From positions 56,358-120,357 of the forward strand of contig UQMB01000007.1 in assembly GCA_900541925.1 (NCBI GenBank): 64,000 nt of DNA. The letters run 5' to 3'. Shown here piece by piece: positions 1 through 8,879 of this stretch. The DNA is from an uncultured Bacteroidales bacterium. GTDB taxonomy: Bacteria > Bacteroidota > Bacteroidia > Bacteroidales > UBA932. Under the pieces are notes generated by a model. It made no database searches. It saw nothing but the letters and a program-made list of their open reading frames with translations, and was not told where the DNA came from. The translations under genes were made by a program, and so were the position numbers. Positions within the stretch are counted from its first letter, which is position 1. Each line of letters opens with the position of its first letter.

Positions 1-87
1 TGACAATGTGCGCCAAGGCTGCAACTGCCAGAAAGTTTAGAACTAAAAGCAGCAATGCAAAGGTAAACAGGAGATTAAAAAAAATAG

Positions 88-95
88 TATATTTG
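88..95 (+). promoter_or_regulatory. Putative -7 element upstream of the propeller/AraC regulator
   Basis: TATATTTG matches the Bacteroidota -7 consensus TAnnTTTG, about 72 bp before the GTG start at 168. No TTG was seen at the usual 19-21 bp upstream, so only half of the promoter is supported. Confidence 0.35.
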
Positions 96-167
96 CATCT
101 GTAAAAGGTGTAAAATCGTCCAAAACGACCGCGTATAGAAGTGGAATTGTATCATAAACTATAGATT

Positions 168-3059
168 GTGATAAAAAGGCTGCTAATATCGCTTTTTGTG
201 ATAATCGCCGCCGCAGCAGCATCCGCTGCGGCCACGAAATACCAGTTCACATACTATCTCAAAGAGAGGGGCCTTCCGCGGACTGTAGCCCAGGACATAA
301 CGCAAGACAGCAACGGCTGTCTGTGGCTTGCCACATGGTCCGGGCTCTACCGCTTCGACGGGACCAGTTTCACCGGATTCAAGGCCGGAAGGGCCGACGG
401 CCATGGAGAAAGGACCAACAACCGCTTCGACCGGATAGAGAGAGACGGATTCGGGCAGTTCTGGGTCCTCTCGTATGACGGCACGCTCTACCGCTTCGAC
501 CCGCAGAGAGAAAGATTCAGCGACATCGCCAACGGGCGCAACATCACCGAAATCTACAGACTGTCTTCGGACGACTTCTGCTTCGTCACCTCGGACAACA
601 CCATACTCCGCACCAGATACTCTGACGCCGGACACGGCTGCATACTCTATGACAGCTCAATAGCGGCCCCGGGCAAGGTAAACGGCATGTACAAAGACGA
701 CGGGGACAACATCTGGGCAGCCACGGACGCGGCCATACTACGCAACAATGAAATCGCGACCGAACAGCCGGGCTACTGCATAGAAGGCTCTGCCGGCACC
801 ATCCGCTTCGGAAGCGGAAACGGCAAAATTGTGGAAGTCATCGACGGGCAGCTCTTCGAAATAGAAAGCGGAGCACCCTACGACATAAGGCTCATAACCG
901 ATGTCCCCGGGGCACACGACCTCATATTAGGTTCAGAGGACGGGAGGCTCTCCATGCTCGCGACAGACAAGATGGAGTTGAAGGCCATAACAGTCCCTGA
1001 ATCCTGCAGCATCGGCCCGGAACCGAGGTCATTCTACGACAGGAAAGGGACAGTCTGGATATGGTCGCCGCTCGGCGGCATCGGACACCTCGACAGGGAG
1101 ACGCTCAGACTTGAGCCGCTCATCTACGAGGCCCGCGAGCCCGGCGGCTGGGACGCGGAGAACAACATCCAGGCAGCCTTCCTGGACAAGCAGGACAACA
1201 TCTGGTTCTCCGGCAGCTGGGGCGGCATAGGAAGAGCATCAAGAAAAGACAGCGGATTCAAGCTGTTGAGTTTTGACAAGAGCGGCAGCGCCCCGTCCCA
1301 GGCGAACAGCGTCAGAGCCGTGACCCAGACCCGCGACGGCATGATATATGCCGGCACCAAAGACGGTAAAATCCACCTTCTCAGCAACAATCTGATACAT
1401 ATCGCGGACTGGAGTCTGCCATACCCGGCATACAGCATAACAGAAGACGGGCAAGGGCACATCTGGATTGGCACCAAAGGCGGAGGAGTGTTCGAGAACA
1501 CCGCACCCGACATGGCCTTGAAGCCAGTATTCCGCCCGAAAGCATACAAAAAATCCGATGCGCGCTTCGGCATGAACGGAGACCTCATATACTGCCTGAC
1601 ACCCGGCAGCAACCGTCGACTCTGGATTGGTTCGTTCGACGGCAGCATATCATATGTCGACACGGCCGACCCGGAGAGAAGATTCATAAGCAACAAGAAC
1701 AGAATCCCGTTCCCGACAAGCCAGATGGACAAAATAAGGTTCATCACCTTCGGCCCGGACGGACGGATGTTCGCCTGCGGGCGGAAAGGCACGTTCATCT
1801 GTGAGACTCCTGACAGCGACCCGGAACTGATGCGCTTCGAAAGGTTCGCAAGTACAAGAGAATACGACATTCAGCATATCCTCTTCGGCAAAGACGGGAA
1901 GATGTACGCCTCATCTTTCGGGAACGGCCTCCTGCTCTGCTCCCCTGACGACGCCATCAAACCGGAGACAATCAACGCGGACAACGGGCTCATGTCGAAT
2001 TTCGTGTTCTCCTCCATAGAAGACGAGAACGGAAACATCTGGATATCAACATATCACGGCCTGAATAAATACAACCCCAAGACAGGAAAAATCATAGGCT
2101 GGTCGTACGACAGAATCGGCAAAGACCTTCTCTTCGCCGAAGGGGAGCCGCTCGTCACAAAAGACGGGGAAATGATGTTCAACACTACAGCGGGAATATT
2201 GTATTTCAAGCCAGAAGAAATCTCCAACAGCTCCTTCGCCCCGAAAGTGTTCCTGACATACTGTCAGTTCGCAGGCAACAGAATCTACCCGGAAAACGGC
2301 AGGACGATAGAAATACGCGGGGAAGGCAGGCTGAGCATAAGATTCGCCGCCGTGGACATGAACGGCCCGGAAAGAGTCATGTACTCATGGAGAGCCGGCA
2401 GTGGCGGAGAATGGACACAGCTCGGCAATACGCCTGTCCTGAACCTTGACGGACTCGGAACCGGACGCCACGAACTCCAGCTGAGAGCCACAAACGCCGA
2501 CGGAGTACAGATGGACAACACGCTGGACATCACCGTAATCGTCAGGCCGGACATCTACGGTCACCTGAAGATGGCAATCCTCTTGGTGATCATAGCCTTG
2601 TCGGCGGCAGCATACCTGCTTATCAGGAAAAGGAAAGCCAGTGGGGAAGCCATGCGGCAGAATGAGGGAAGCCGAGATGGCGCTCCGGAACCTGCGAGGC
2701 CGGACTGGGACGACACCATCAGCGAGGAAGATTCCAAGTTCAAGAGAAGATTCCAAGACTTCCTCGAAGAGAACCTGGACAACGGAGACCTCGGCGCAGA
2801 GGACATGGCCGAAGCCCTCGGAGTGAGCCGCTCCGCCCTCTTCGAAAAATGCAGGGCCCTGCTCGGCAAGGCCCCGACAGAATATCTCCGCGACCTGCGT
2901 TTCAGCAGAGCCGCGGAGATGATGGCAAAAAGCGGATATTCTATATCGCAGATAGCCTACAAGACAGGCTTCAACGACTCGCACTACTTCAGCAAAGCAT
3001 TCAAGAAGCGTTTCGGAGTTTCACCGACAGAATACCGCAAGAGTATTAAAGGTTCTTGA
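168..3059 (+). CDS. Membrane-spanning beta-propeller / Y_Y_Y / AraC one-component regulator (HTCS-like but kinase-less)
   Basis: Predicted inner-membrane transcription regulator that senses a periplasmic glycan fragment. Seen in the sequence: an N-terminal signal/anchor, then about ten two-component-regulator propeller repeats of the D.xGxxW.xTxxGL type (for example LWLATWSGLYRF, IWISTYHGLNKY), a Y_Y_Y-like sandwich near residues 720-800, one transmembrane helix (MAILLVIIALSAAAYLL, about 805-825), a charged linker, and a C-terminal AraC double helix-turn-helix ending FGVSPTEYRKS. In classical Bacteroides hybrid two-component systems, HisKA, HATPase and receiver domains lie between the membrane helix and AraC; here only about 55 residues do, so no phosphorelay is possible. 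The start is GTG, since an in-frame stop lies just upstream and the next Met is far inside. The 3' end overlaps the convergent GH2 gene by 14 bp. It probably controls the adjacent pectin genes, by inference from position. Confidence 0.85.
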   Translation: MIKRLLISLFVIIAAAAASAAATKYQFTYYLKERGLPRTVAQDITQDSNGCLWLATWSGLYRFDGTSFTGFKAGRADGHGERTNNRFDRIERDGFGQFWVLSYDGTLYRFDPQRERFSDIANGRNITEIYRLSSDDFCFVTSDNTILRTRYSDAGHGCILYDSSIAAPGKVNGMYKDDGDNIWAATDAAILRNNEIATEQPGYCIEGSAGTIRFGSGNGKIVEVIDGQLFEIESGAPYDIRLITDVPGAHDLILGSEDGRLSMLATDKMELKAITVPESCSIGPEPRSFYDRKGTVWIWSPLGGIGHLDRETLRLEPLIYEAREPGGWDAENNIQAAFLDKQDNIWFSGSWGGIGRASRKDSGFKLLSFDKSGSAPSQANSVRAVTQTRDGMIYAGTKDGKIHLLSNNLIHIADWSLPYPAYSITEDGQGHIWIGTKGGGVFENTAPDMALKPVFRPKAYKKSDARFGMNGDLIYCLTPGSNRRLWIGSFDGSISYVDTADPERRFISNKNRIPFPTSQMDKIRFITFGPDGRMFACGRKGTFICETPDSDPELMRFERFASTREYDIQHILFGKDGKMYASSFGNGLLLCSPDDAIKPETINADNGLMSNFVFSSIEDENGNIWISTYHGLNKYNPKTGKIIGWSYDRIGKDLLFAEGEPLVTKDGEMMFNTTAGILYFKPEEISNSSFAPKVFLTYCQFAGNRIYPENGRTIEIRGEGRLSIRFAAVDMNGPERVMYSWRAGSGGEWTQLGNTPVLNLDGLGTGRHELQLRATNADGVQMDNTLDITVIVRPDIYGHLKMAILLVIIALSAAAYLLIRKRKASGEAMRQNEGSRDGAPEPARPDWDDTISEEDSKFKRRFQDFLEENLDNGDLGAEDMAEALGVSRSALFEKCRALLGKAPTEYLRDLRFSRAAEMMAKSGYSISQIAYKTGFNDSHYFSKAFKKRFGVSPTEYRKSIKGS

Positions 3060-6057
3060 TTTTCATCATGTTGAGGAGCAGCTGCTGCCCCACGACATTG
3101 GCCCCGTTCTCTCCGCTCACGTCAAATGTCCCGAGAGCCTCATACATCCCGTCGACAACATCTCCGGCACGCAGGGACTCCTGCGAAGGAGCATGGATGT
3201 CGCTGATGCAGGCTGGTATGTCAAGGGAAGTGAAGATCACCTGCCCGCGGCCGGCACGGACAAGACTCAACACAGAGTAGACCTCCTTCTTGTGGTCAGC
3301 CACGGCGGCGGCAAGCGTCTCACCGTTCTCGCAGCGCAGTCCTATGCGGCGGCGGTTGTAGGCGGAGAAGCACTGGTATTCCCAATTGAAGACACAATCC
3401 TGAGGCAGCCCGTTCCACACAGGGTGGGCGCGGTTGAAGTAATTGCCCCCATACCAGGCTGTCCCGATCTTCTTGCTGCCGCGATAGTCAAGCACTTCCT
3501 TGTCAGCGAAGAACTCAGCCCATCTCTCCGGCTTGTCAATGACTATCAGGGTGTGTCCCTTGTAGACCCACTCCATGATGTCACTCATGCCGCTCCCCCA
3601 CTGCTGAGGCTCGAACTGCCCTACTACCAGATAGTCACCGGACGGAGTGCCTGACACATATTCGGCAGGGTGTATGCCAAGACTGGAGAGGAACGCCGAG
3701 ACACGGCCGCTGCTGTCTGCCACGGAACCCTCGGAGCTGATTCCGGAAGCGTCGAGTTTCACGGAGAAAACCTCGTCACTGCCTTCGCACACCGTCTCCC
3801 CTCCCCGGAGCAACCTGGCCTCCACGCGGCTGTAGCCCGGATTGTCAACGCTGAACTCGAATCCGCCGGCAAGATACTCGCCATACACCGTCCCGCCGCT
3901 GACCTTGACCTTGGCGCTGCGGGAATCAGCCAGAGTGCCGTCCTGGAGACGGTAATCCACCTGGAGGGTGAAGTTGCCCTTGAGATTCTTCTCATTGATT
4001 ATGAACACGTCGGCAACAGTCTTGCGTCCGACAGGCAGGACCTTGTGATTGAGCTTTACAGACAGTACCAGAGGGCGGTTGTAACGGGCAATCAGTTCCG
4101 GATCCCCCTTGAAGTGGCGATAATTGTCAACCACTCCGGAGTGGTTCTCCAGCTTCATGCTCTCCCACCCGTTGATGGCATAGCCGTCCACGACATCGTT
4201 GATGCGGATGTTCTCGATGATGCGGCCCTGGTAGTAATAGGACACGTTGCCCATCGCCACCGTAAGGTCATCCACCGTCGGGAAAGCCTTGCGGAATCCC
4301 TTCTTGTCGAGGAAGGCGTCGTAGGCATCGTACCATGAGAGGTAGTCCTGCGCCTCCCAAGTGGAGGTCTTGCCGGAAGAGAGGATTTCGTCGCGTATCA
4401 GCTGGAGGCGCGGAGGCGTGCCGATAGCCCCCTCTTCGCCCCAAAACACAATCTCGCCACGGTTGGTGCTGCCGCGAAGATATTCATCTTTGGACACATA
4501 GAGGGCGTCATGATACACCCCGGGGCCTCCGGCGTGGTGATTGTCCCACCACCCCGTGTCGCGGAATGTCGTGTCGAACGGCATGAGATTGGTCTTGAAA
4601 TGGGCGTCCGGGACAACCTCAGGGTTGTTGCCGTTGCAAGAGTTGTATACAAGTATGCGGCTCGGGTCGAGTTCGTGTCCCATAGCCATCTGCTGGTAGT
4701 CCTGCTTCTGCGGCCATGCCCCGCGCTCGTTGTGCATGTTGTAGATTATAAGGCTCGGATGGCTGCGGTCGCGCAGTATCATGCGGCGCAGTTTCTCGTT
4801 GCGGTAGGCGAAGTAGAAGCGGCTCTGGAGATTGTCGTCCTCGAACTTGGAGATCGGATACTGGTTGCCGCCAGGTTCCTCCCAATAGAGGAGTCCCAGT
4901 TCGTCGGCCCACTTGAAGACGTCGCTCTGGCCGATTGTCCTGTGGAAGTTGAGCATGTTGAGACCCATTCCCTTGGCGGCCTCCACCTGCCGGCGCGCCA
5001 GCTCATCGGAAGGCATGATGCCGTTGTCCGGCCAGAAACTCCAGGAGATGGAAGTACGGAGCACGATGCGCCTGCCGTTGAGATAAAACTGGCGGTCACC
5101 CTTGACATCGCGGACTTCAAACCAGCGGAATCCGAAACGGCGGCTGTCGTTGTCTTCTCCGAGGGTCACGTCAAGATCATACAGATTCGGATCGTCCACG
5201 CTCCAGAGCTTGGCGCCCGGCAGTCTCACGGCATACTCCAAGGTGTTCTCACCCTCACGGAGCGCGGCGCTGTACTTCCTGGAATACACTTCCTTCCCAT
5301 CTTTTTCCCGTATGGAAATCAACACCGGGACACTCCCCGCCGCCTTGTCAGCCACGGCGCTCAACTGAATCTTGATTTTGCGCGGGTCGGGCTGATTCTG
5401 CACATAGAGGTCGGAGATGTAGGTCTTGTCCGTAGCTACGAGCTTCACCTTGCCGGTAATGCCTCCGAATCCGTGGGACGGGTTGGTGAGGTACTCGCCC
5501 CAGCTGTAGACCTGCGAATCCTTCCAGTTGAAGTTGCCGTTAGGGTCGGTGATGCGGACGCTGATCACATTGCTCTTCCCGTATTCGAGATGCTCCGTGA
5601 TGTCAAAACTGAACGGAGTGCTGTTGACAAGGTCGTAGCCGGCCAGCTTGTGATTCACGAAAACCTCAGCACGGAAACGCACGGCCTCGAAATCGATCGC
5701 CACCCTGCGGCCCTCCCATTCTGACGGGATGTCAACGGCCGTCTCAAACCAGGAGACTCCGACATAGTTGCCGGTCACCCCGAATGTCTCGCCGTTCCAG
5801 CCCCAGAGATGCTCCTCGACGGTGGCAGGAAGACTGACGCCGCTCACGGACGGGTTCTCCAGCAGCGACCAGCCGCCGGAAGGGATGTTGACAGGAAGTC
5901 TGTCAAGTTCGACAGGAGGCAGGAAAAGCTCGTCGTTCTCCCACTTGGCGTCCTTGTCAAGTGTGATATTCCAGCCGTTGCCGGAAATATCCATGGTCTC
6001 CCGCTGCAGCGGCGCCGCCGCCACGAGCAGAGAAAGAAGAAAACTCAGTATATTCAT
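3046..6057 (-). CDS. Glycoside hydrolase family 2 enzyme (beta-galactosidase / beta-glucuronidase-like)
   Basis: Exported GH2 hydrolase, probably removing beta-linked galactose or (galact)uronic acid from pectic side chains; the sugar cannot be fixed from sequence. It has a signal peptide (residues 1-15), a jelly-roll sugar-binding domain (about 75-210, with the typical HLWGWNGE and FEAVRFRAEVFVN stretches), an Ig-like domain, and a TIM barrel. The barrel holds the acid/base motif YNMHNERG (E444) and a nucleophile candidate in FWGEEGA (E541/E542). At 1003 residues it is longer than a minimal GH2; the last 300 residues resemble accessory sandwich and glutamine-amidotransferase-like trimerisation domains. 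It is the last gene of the operon PL10 - PL1/CE12/CE8 - GH2, five bases after the gene before it. Its end overlaps the convergent regulator gene. Confidence 0.85.
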   Translation of the reverse strand: MNILSFLLSLLVAAAPLQRETMDISGNGWNITLDKDAKWENDELFLPPVELDRLPVNIPSGGWSLLENPSVSGVSLPATVEEHLWGWNGETFGVTGNYVGVSWFETAVDIPSEWEGRRVAIDFEAVRFRAEVFVNHKLAGYDLVNSTPFSFDITEHLEYGKSNVISVRITDPNGNFNWKDSQVYSWGEYLTNPSHGFGGITGKVKLVATDKTYISDLYVQNQPDPRKIKIQLSAVADKAAGSVPVLISIREKDGKEVYSRKYSAALREGENTLEYAVRLPGAKLWSVDDPNLYDLDVTLGEDNDSRRFGFRWFEVRDVKGDRQFYLNGRRIVLRTSISWSFWPDNGIMPSDELARRQVEAAKGMGLNMLNFHRTIGQSDVFKWADELGLLYWEEPGGNQYPISKFEDDNLQSRFYFAYRNEKLRRMILRDRSHPSLIIYNMHNERGAWPQKQDYQQMAMGHELDPSRILVYNSCNGNNPEVVPDAHFKTNLMPFDTTFRDTGWWDNHHAGGPGVYHDALYVSKDEYLRGSTNRGEIVFWGEEGAIGTPPRLQLIRDEILSSGKTSTWEAQDYLSWYDAYDAFLDKKGFRKAFPTVDDLTVAMGNVSYYYQGRIIENIRINDVVDGYAINGWESMKLENHSGVVDNYRHFKGDPELIARYNRPLVLSVKLNHKVLPVGRKTVADVFIINEKNLKGNFTLQVDYRLQDGTLADSRSAKVKVSGGTVYGEYLAGGFEFSVDNPGYSRVEARLLRGGETVCEGSDEVFSVKLDASGISSEGSVADSSGRVSAFLSSLGIHPAEYVSGTPSGDYLVVGQFEPQQWGSGMSDIMEWVYKGHTLIVIDKPERWAEFFADKEVLDYRGSKKIGTAWYGGNYFNRAHPVWNGLPQDCVFNWEYQCFSAYNRRRIGLRCENGETLAAAVADHKKEVYSVLSLVRAGRGQVIFTSLDIPACISDIHAPSQESLRAGDVVDGMYEALGTFDVSGENGANVVGQQLLLNMMKIKNL

Positions 6058-6062
6058 TACAA

Positions 6063-8879
6063 TTATTTGTTTTCCAGCGGATTCCAGGTACCGGATCCGG
6101 GGTTATACATAACGTTGTCCAAAGTATAGCCGGCGGCCTCGGCATCAGAGAGCCGATGCGCCCAGCCGACACGGGCCGAAGTGTCAGCCCCTGGACCGTA
6201 GCAGGCGTACTCGGCATAGAAAGCCGTCTTCTCCTTGGCCGGATTGTTCCAGTTGTGCCAGCCTTCAGGCAGAATGTGCGGACCGATCTCGCAGTTGAGA
6301 TAGACCACCTTGGCATAGTCCCTCCACGGGCGTCCAAGATAAACCCTGTCGATTCCCGGCGCAGCGGTGAGGCGGCAGCGGTTGAACACATAGCCATACT
6401 TCTCGCCCTCGAAGGTGGAGGCTGCGGTGACGTAGCTGTTACGCTTGGAGCGTATCTCGCAGTTCTCGAACCAGCAGCGGCCGGGGCCGAAGATGAAGTC
6501 CGTGGTGCCCTCAATCAGACAGTCCACATACAGGCTGCGGCAAGTCTGCCCGTCATCTCCATAGCGCCCGTAAGTGTAGATGGTGTCCTGGTTGCCGATG
6601 ATGTGGCAGCGGCGCAGCATGATGCGGTCGCCGTTGGTCATAAGCGCCACAGCCTGACCGACCTGCCCGGCATCGTTGCGTATGCTGAGATCCTCGAAGG
6701 TGACGTCATCGGCGTTCACGAACACCGATGCGCTGCCGCTCGTGCCTATCTCGTGCTCCATGTCAGGCCAGAGCTTGCGGGCCGAGTTATCGAAGGTGAT
6801 CACGGAATTCTCCGCGCCGCAGCCGACAATCTTGAGATTGCACTTGCTTGCGGGGATGATTATCCTCTCCCTGTACACGCCCGGTTTCAGGAGAATTGTC
6901 GTCTGTACATTCTTCAGATAGTCAGGAACAGCGTCTATGGCCTCCTGGAGCGTGAGGAAATCTCCCCTGCCGTCCTTGTCCACCACGAAATCATATCGCA
7001 CGAGATGCTCAGCGAGCTGCGGAATCTTGGCTCTGATGGAGTCGCAGACGATGTCGCAGTTGCGGCGCGCCCCACGCGCATTGGAATGGGTGTCGTCCTG
7101 CCTGCCGTCCGGCATCGCCGCACAGGTGCCCGGATCCACCCACATGAAATACTGCCTCGACGCCTTGTCTCCGGCAGCCTTGATCCAGTCGATCGTGGCC
7201 TTCTCCATATCGATGAGGACCGTGCCCGTCTCGGCGGATACAGCCTTCATCGCGGCCGGATACTCGCCGTGCGTAGTCTCGTCAAGCACACCCTTCTCAA
7301 AGCGGCGGCGCGCCACAGGGGTCAGCAGCACAGGCGTGGCCCCGAGTTCCCGCGCGGTCTTTATGAACATCCTGAGATTGTCCTGATACGCCCCCCAGGC
7401 CGCCGCATACACGGCCGGCTTGTTGGACTTCTCATCGTTGTGGGCGAATTCTATGAACACATAGTCCCCCGGGCGGATGTTGGCCTTGACCTTGTCCCAG
7501 AGCCCCTCGTCTATGAAGCTCTTGGTGCTGCGTCCGTTCTTGGCATAATTGATCACGCGCACGGACGGGTCCACGAAATTCTCAAGCACCATTCCCCATC
7601 CGCGCTCAGGGTTGCCACGGGAGATGTCCTTGTCGGCCATCGTGGAGTCACCCATGAGGTGCATGGTGAACTTCACCGAAGACTCGGGCACCTCCGGATT
7701 GAGGGTCGGGCCGGCTCCCTGAGGGCCGCGGAGGAGTTTAGGCACGCGCGAGGAAGGCAGCACGCTGTAGCGGTACGGGATGTTCACGACACCCTTGTCG
7801 GAAGGCTTGAACCTCTCGCGGAAGGTGTTGCCACGCATCTGCCAGCCGCCGGCATTATCCGTGGCCTCGAATATGTTCTTCACCCCTTTCTCGAAATAAT
7901 TGCCCTCCATGAGCACCTCGGCCCCGATGCAGGCGTAGACGGCGTTGGCGTAGTTGCCGGCGCAGTCGTAGAGGTTGTTGAGCAGATGGACAGTGCCCCA
8001 GCGCACCGCCGGCATCCTGACCTCGCAACCCTTGCCCCAGATGCAATAAGCGTATGTGACATTGAGATTGTCAACTCCCTGGTCAGGGTTCTCGCTGCTG
8101 GCGATGAGGTTGGACGCCTTGTGGTCGTAAGCCTTGTCCGTGTATTGGAAGACGCACCAGGTCACGGTGATGAAGTCCGAGCGGGAGTTGATGTCGAAAT
8201 TGCCGTCCAGCCCGTCGGTGAAGCTGCAGTGGTCAATCCAGATGTGCTTCGAGCCGTTGGAGACGGTCAGCAGATCCGCGCCGCCGACATCGATCGGACC
8301 GGGGCCCTCGAAGGCGATGTTGCGGATTATGATGTTCTCGCAGGCGTCCAGGCCTATCAGCCCGGCGTTGCGATAGCCTTCCAACGGGTCGGAAGTGTAG
8401 TCGATTATAGCCTGGCGGGTGTGCTGCTCGCGCTCCTCGGCCACATAGGCGCCATTGGAGAGTTTGCCGCCGCCACCCTGGTCCGACATGGACTTGACCC
8501 CCGCGCCGTCAAGGAGGCCGCGCAACTCATCAGTCACGCTGAACTGAGTGCGGAGCCTGGCCCCGTTGATCCCCAGGAGGGTCTTGCCGCTGAGGCCATT
8601 GAACTTCATGAAGGATGAGACGACAAAGTCCCCCCTTGAGCCGTCCAGGACAACGACATCATAGTCTTTAAGAGATTTAATGATGTCCCCGCGCATGTCG
8701 AAGCCGTTGCTCTGCAGGATTATCGTGCGGGAAGCGTCACCTCCGGTGACCGTAAATGCGTCACCGCTGGTCAGGGAAACTGCCGACGCCCATCCGAAAG
8801 GGCCCTCATTAACAGCAGTTTTGGCGCCGCCCGCGACGGACAGCGCCAAAAGAGCTATCGAAATGATACTTCGTTTCAT
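6063..8879 (-). CDS. Trimodular pectinase: PL1 pectate lyase - CE12 acetylesterase - CE8 pectin methylesterase
   Basis: One polypeptide carrying three pectin-acting catalytic modules after a signal peptide. Residues about 20-390 are a PL1-type pectate lyase beta-helix with WIDH (214-217) and the catalytic-arginine motif VRMPAVRWG (287-295). Residues about 403-625 are an SGNH-fold rhamnogalacturonan acetylesterase (CE12) with GDST (Ser412), an FAHND block (478-482) and DDTH (Asp596/His598). Residues about 628-935 are a CE8 methylesterase with NQDT (Asp765), DFIFG (Asp794) and LGRPW (Arg850). All key residues of the three families are present, so each module could be active. The enzyme could de-acetylate, de-methylate and cleave homogalacturonan in one place. 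Its ATG directly abuts the PL10 stop codon with no gap, so co-translation is likely. Export to the periplasm follows from the signal peptide; no lipobox cysteine was seen. Confidence 0.93.
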   Translation of the reverse strand: MKRSIISIALLALSVAGGAKTAVNEGPFGWASAVSLTSGDAFTVTGGDASRTIILQSNGFDMRGDIIKSLKDYDVVVLDGSRGDFVVSSFMKFNGLSGKTLLGINGARLRTQFSVTDELRGLLDGAGVKSMSDQGGGGKLSNGAYVAEEREQHTRQAIIDYTSDPLEGYRNAGLIGLDACENIIIRNIAFEGPGPIDVGGADLLTVSNGSKHIWIDHCSFTDGLDGNFDINSRSDFITVTWCVFQYTDKAYDHKASNLIASSENPDQGVDNLNVTYAYCIWGKGCEVRMPAVRWGTVHLLNNLYDCAGNYANAVYACIGAEVLMEGNYFEKGVKNIFEATDNAGGWQMRGNTFRERFKPSDKGVVNIPYRYSVLPSSRVPKLLRGPQGAGPTLNPEVPESSVKFTMHLMGDSTMADKDISRGNPERGWGMVLENFVDPSVRVINYAKNGRSTKSFIDEGLWDKVKANIRPGDYVFIEFAHNDEKSNKPAVYAAAWGAYQDNLRMFIKTARELGATPVLLTPVARRRFEKGVLDETTHGEYPAAMKAVSAETGTVLIDMEKATIDWIKAAGDKASRQYFMWVDPGTCAAMPDGRQDDTHSNARGARRNCDIVCDSIRAKIPQLAEHLVRYDFVVDKDGRGDFLTLQEAIDAVPDYLKNVQTTILLKPGVYRERIIIPASKCNLKIVGCGAENSVITFDNSARKLWPDMEHEIGTSGSASVFVNADDVTFEDLSIRNDAGQVGQAVALMTNGDRIMLRRCHIIGNQDTIYTYGRYGDDGQTCRSLYVDCLIEGTTDFIFGPGRCWFENCEIRSKRNSYVTAASTFEGEKYGYVFNRCRLTAAPGIDRVYLGRPWRDYAKVVYLNCEIGPHILPEGWHNWNNPAKEKTAFYAEYACYGPGADTSARVGWAHRLSDAEAAGYTLDNVMYNPGSGTWNPLENK

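Noticed and set aside
4510..5724. 404-codon plus-strand frame opposite the GH2 gene
   Set aside because: No family features; the minus-strand frame has full GH2 motifs.
6156..8618. 820-codon open frame on the plus strand opposite the trimodular pectinase
   Set aside because: It mirrors the real gene, has no recognisable domain and is a product of GC-biased third positions.
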